From CAYQEC01 sp964416425 (lineage in GTDB: Bacteria > Actinomycetota > Acidimicrobiia > Spongiisociales > UBA5794): 64,000 nt of DNA. Under the pieces are notes generated by a model. That model did not search any database. It was not told where the DNA came from and saw nothing but the letters and a program-made list of their open reading frames with translations. The translations under genes and the position numbers were made by a program. Numbering within the stretch: position 1 is the first letter of the stretch; every line of letters begins with the position of its first letter. Positions 63,016-64,000 of this stretch are shown here, one piece after another. Where the stretch lies: NCBI GenBank assembly GCA_964416425.1, contig CAYQEC010000006.1:1-64000 (forward strand), in the 5' to 3' direction.

Positions 63016-64000
63016 TCAGTCTCCAAGTGCGAGCTGTACCAGCTCGTGGCACAGCTCGCCGTACGTCATGCCGCTCGCCTGCCACATGGCGGGAAACCCC
63101 GAGATCGGGGTGAACCCGGGCATGGTGTTCACCTCGTTGAGCAGGAAGCCGCGCCCCCGCTCCTCGTAGAAGAAATCCACCCGGGCAAGGCCGCGGCATT
63201 CGAGGGCGGTGAAGGCGGCAGCCGCCAGCCGCCGCACCTGATCCTGCTCGGGTCCGGTGAGCTGGGCGGGCGCCACGAACCGGCTCGTCTCGTCGTGGTA
63301 CTTGCTGTCGTAGTCGTACCACTCGGTCTCGATGATCACCTCGCCGGGGGCCGCGGTACGGGGACCCTCCAGGACCGCCACCTCGATCTCACGCCCCCGG
63401 ATCGCCTCCTCGACCACGACCTTGTGGTCGAAGCCGAAGGCGCGCCGGAGCCCGTCCTTCAACTCGGCGTCGGTGGCGGCCTTGGTGATGCCGACCGACG
63501 AGCCGAGGCGCGCCGGCTTGACGAACACCGGGAGGCCAAGATCGGAGCGGATCCGGTCCACGACCGACCCCGGGTCGTCGAAGTCCTCGAGGCGGACGAC
63601 CTGCCACCCACCGGTGGGGATCCCGGCCTGGTGGAACAGCCGCTTGGCGACGTCCTTGTCCATCGCCATCGCGGAGGACGCCACCCCACACCCCACGTAG
63701 GGGGTGCCCGCCATCTCGAACACTCCCTGGATCGTGCCATCCTCGCCGTAAGGGCCGTGGAGCACCGGGAACACGACGTCGAAGGCGATGACGTCCCCGG
63801 ACGCGGCAAGGGTTCCCTCGGGGATCCGCAGCGCCACGGGACGTCCCGCGGCTTGCAGCGGGCGCCGGGTACGATCCGCCAGATACCAGGAACCGTCGCG
63901 CCCGATCCCCACCGGGATCACCTGATGACCGGTGTCTTCGAGCGCCTCGAGCACGGCGACGGCCGACACGCAGGAGACCTCATGCTCCGCAGAGCGGCCG
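63016..64000 (-). CDS. ddl: D-alanine--D-alanine ligase, 5' end beyond the window
   Basis: Peptidoglycan precursor enzyme joining two D-alanines. The frame continues to the window edge, reading GRSAEHEVSCVSAVAVLEAL near the N-terminus, which is the family P-loop-like start, so the true start lies past 64000 and the GTG at 63967-63969 is internal. Also seen: FDVVFPVLHGPYGEDGTIQG, FVKPARLGSSVGITKA (ATP-grasp), and FLLNEVNTMPGFTPIS. It converges on the RAM-domain gene with a 53-nt gap that has no clear terminator. Confidence 0.95.
   Translation of the reverse strand, partial: GRSAEHEVSCVSAVAVLEALEDTGHQVIPVGIGRDGSWYLADRTRRPLQAAGRPVALRIPEGTLAASGDVIAFDVVFPVLHGPYGEDGTIQGVFEMAGTPYVGCGVASSAMAMDKDVAKRLFHQAGIPTGGWQVVRLEDFDDPGSVVDRIRSDLGLPVFVKPARLGSSVGITKAATDAELKDGLRRAFGFDHKVVVEEAIRGREIEVAVLEGPRTAAPGEVIIETEWYDYDSKYHDETSRFVAPAQLTGPEQDQVRRLAAAAFTALECRGLARVDFFYEERGRGFLLNEVNTMPGFTPISGFPAMWQASGMTYGELCHELVQLALGD

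Noticed and set aside
1..64000. tRNA, rRNA, SRP RNA, RNase P RNA or riboswitch genes
   Set aside because: I scanned the gaps between genes and saw no cloverleaf, rRNA-like or known riboswitch core. A covariance-model search (tRNAscan, Rfam) would be decisive.

Overview
The window is high-GC DNA (about 70 percent by eye) of an actinobacterium, most likely of class Acidimicrobiia or a close uncultured relative. This rests on a split cofG/cofH pair for the F420 chromophore, a WhiG/FliA-type sigma factor beside rpsB, DUF2469, a SepIVA-like coiled-coil gene next to coaD, and a DUF222-HNH cassette with flanking repeats. The placement is an inference. A 100-N scaffold gap at 39226-39325 shows a draft, probably metagenomic, assembly. 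It is a core-genome region with no phage, IS transposase, CRISPR, rRNA or tRNA gene that I could see.

Layout. 1-1897: a DUF222-HNH endonuclease gene bracketed by perfect 60-bp direct repeats and other repeats. 1898-20752: a long minus-strand housekeeping block. In transcription order it runs rpsB-tsf-pyrH-frr-cdsA-dxr-rseP-ispG (translation, UMP kinase, ribosome recycling, phospholipid and MEP-isoprenoid synthesis, site-2 protease), then proS, then rimP-nusA-infB-ylxP-rbfA-nrnA-truB-ribF. 20899-25305: sigma factor, xerC, dprA, comM. 25397-28431: a coupled pair of tiny plus-strand genes, yraN, DUF2469, two signal peptidases, rplS; trmD follows. 29222-38274: accessory genes, namely a YbjQ-domain protein, a TetR regulator divergent from a heme-type ABC importer, cofG/cofH, a DUF1349 protein and a lipoprotein. 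38284-41013: ffh-rpsP-khpA-rimM. 41114-48081, plus strand: amylosucrase-type GH13, upp, an alkyltransferase-like protein, deoA, punA, etfBA. 48091-62148, minus strand: serpin lipoprotein, smc-ftsY-cdd, DUF177-rpmF-plsX-rnc-mutM-acyP, recG-rsmD-coaD-sepIVA. 62253-64000: rpmB with a cold-shock-like gene, a lone Lrp/AsnC ligand domain, and ddl running off the window.

Gene packing is tight. Many neighbours overlap by 4 nt (ATGA, GTGA or TTGA), and convergent genes almost abut. At the heads of many transcription units there is no Shine-Dalgarno sequence. Instead a TANNNT -10 box lies 6-8 nt before the start codon, which suggests widespread leaderless transcripts and fixes several start sites (ispG, ffh, lepB, trmD, recG, DUF177, TetR, DUF1349, comM, cofG).

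The most unusual object is cdsA (14964-18059). It is a CDP-diacylglycerol synthase whose roughly 260-residue membrane domain carries about 770 extra N-terminal residues. The extension contains six degenerate units spaced 46-49 residues (seven heptads, or seven heptads minus three) and a 42-residue tandem repeat. A cofH with an unexplained N-terminal domain of about 250 residues, a serpin lipoprotein with a full inhibitory hinge, an amylosucrase that seems to start at CTG, and repeat-built acidic tails on NusA, S16, LepB and CdsA also deserve a second look.
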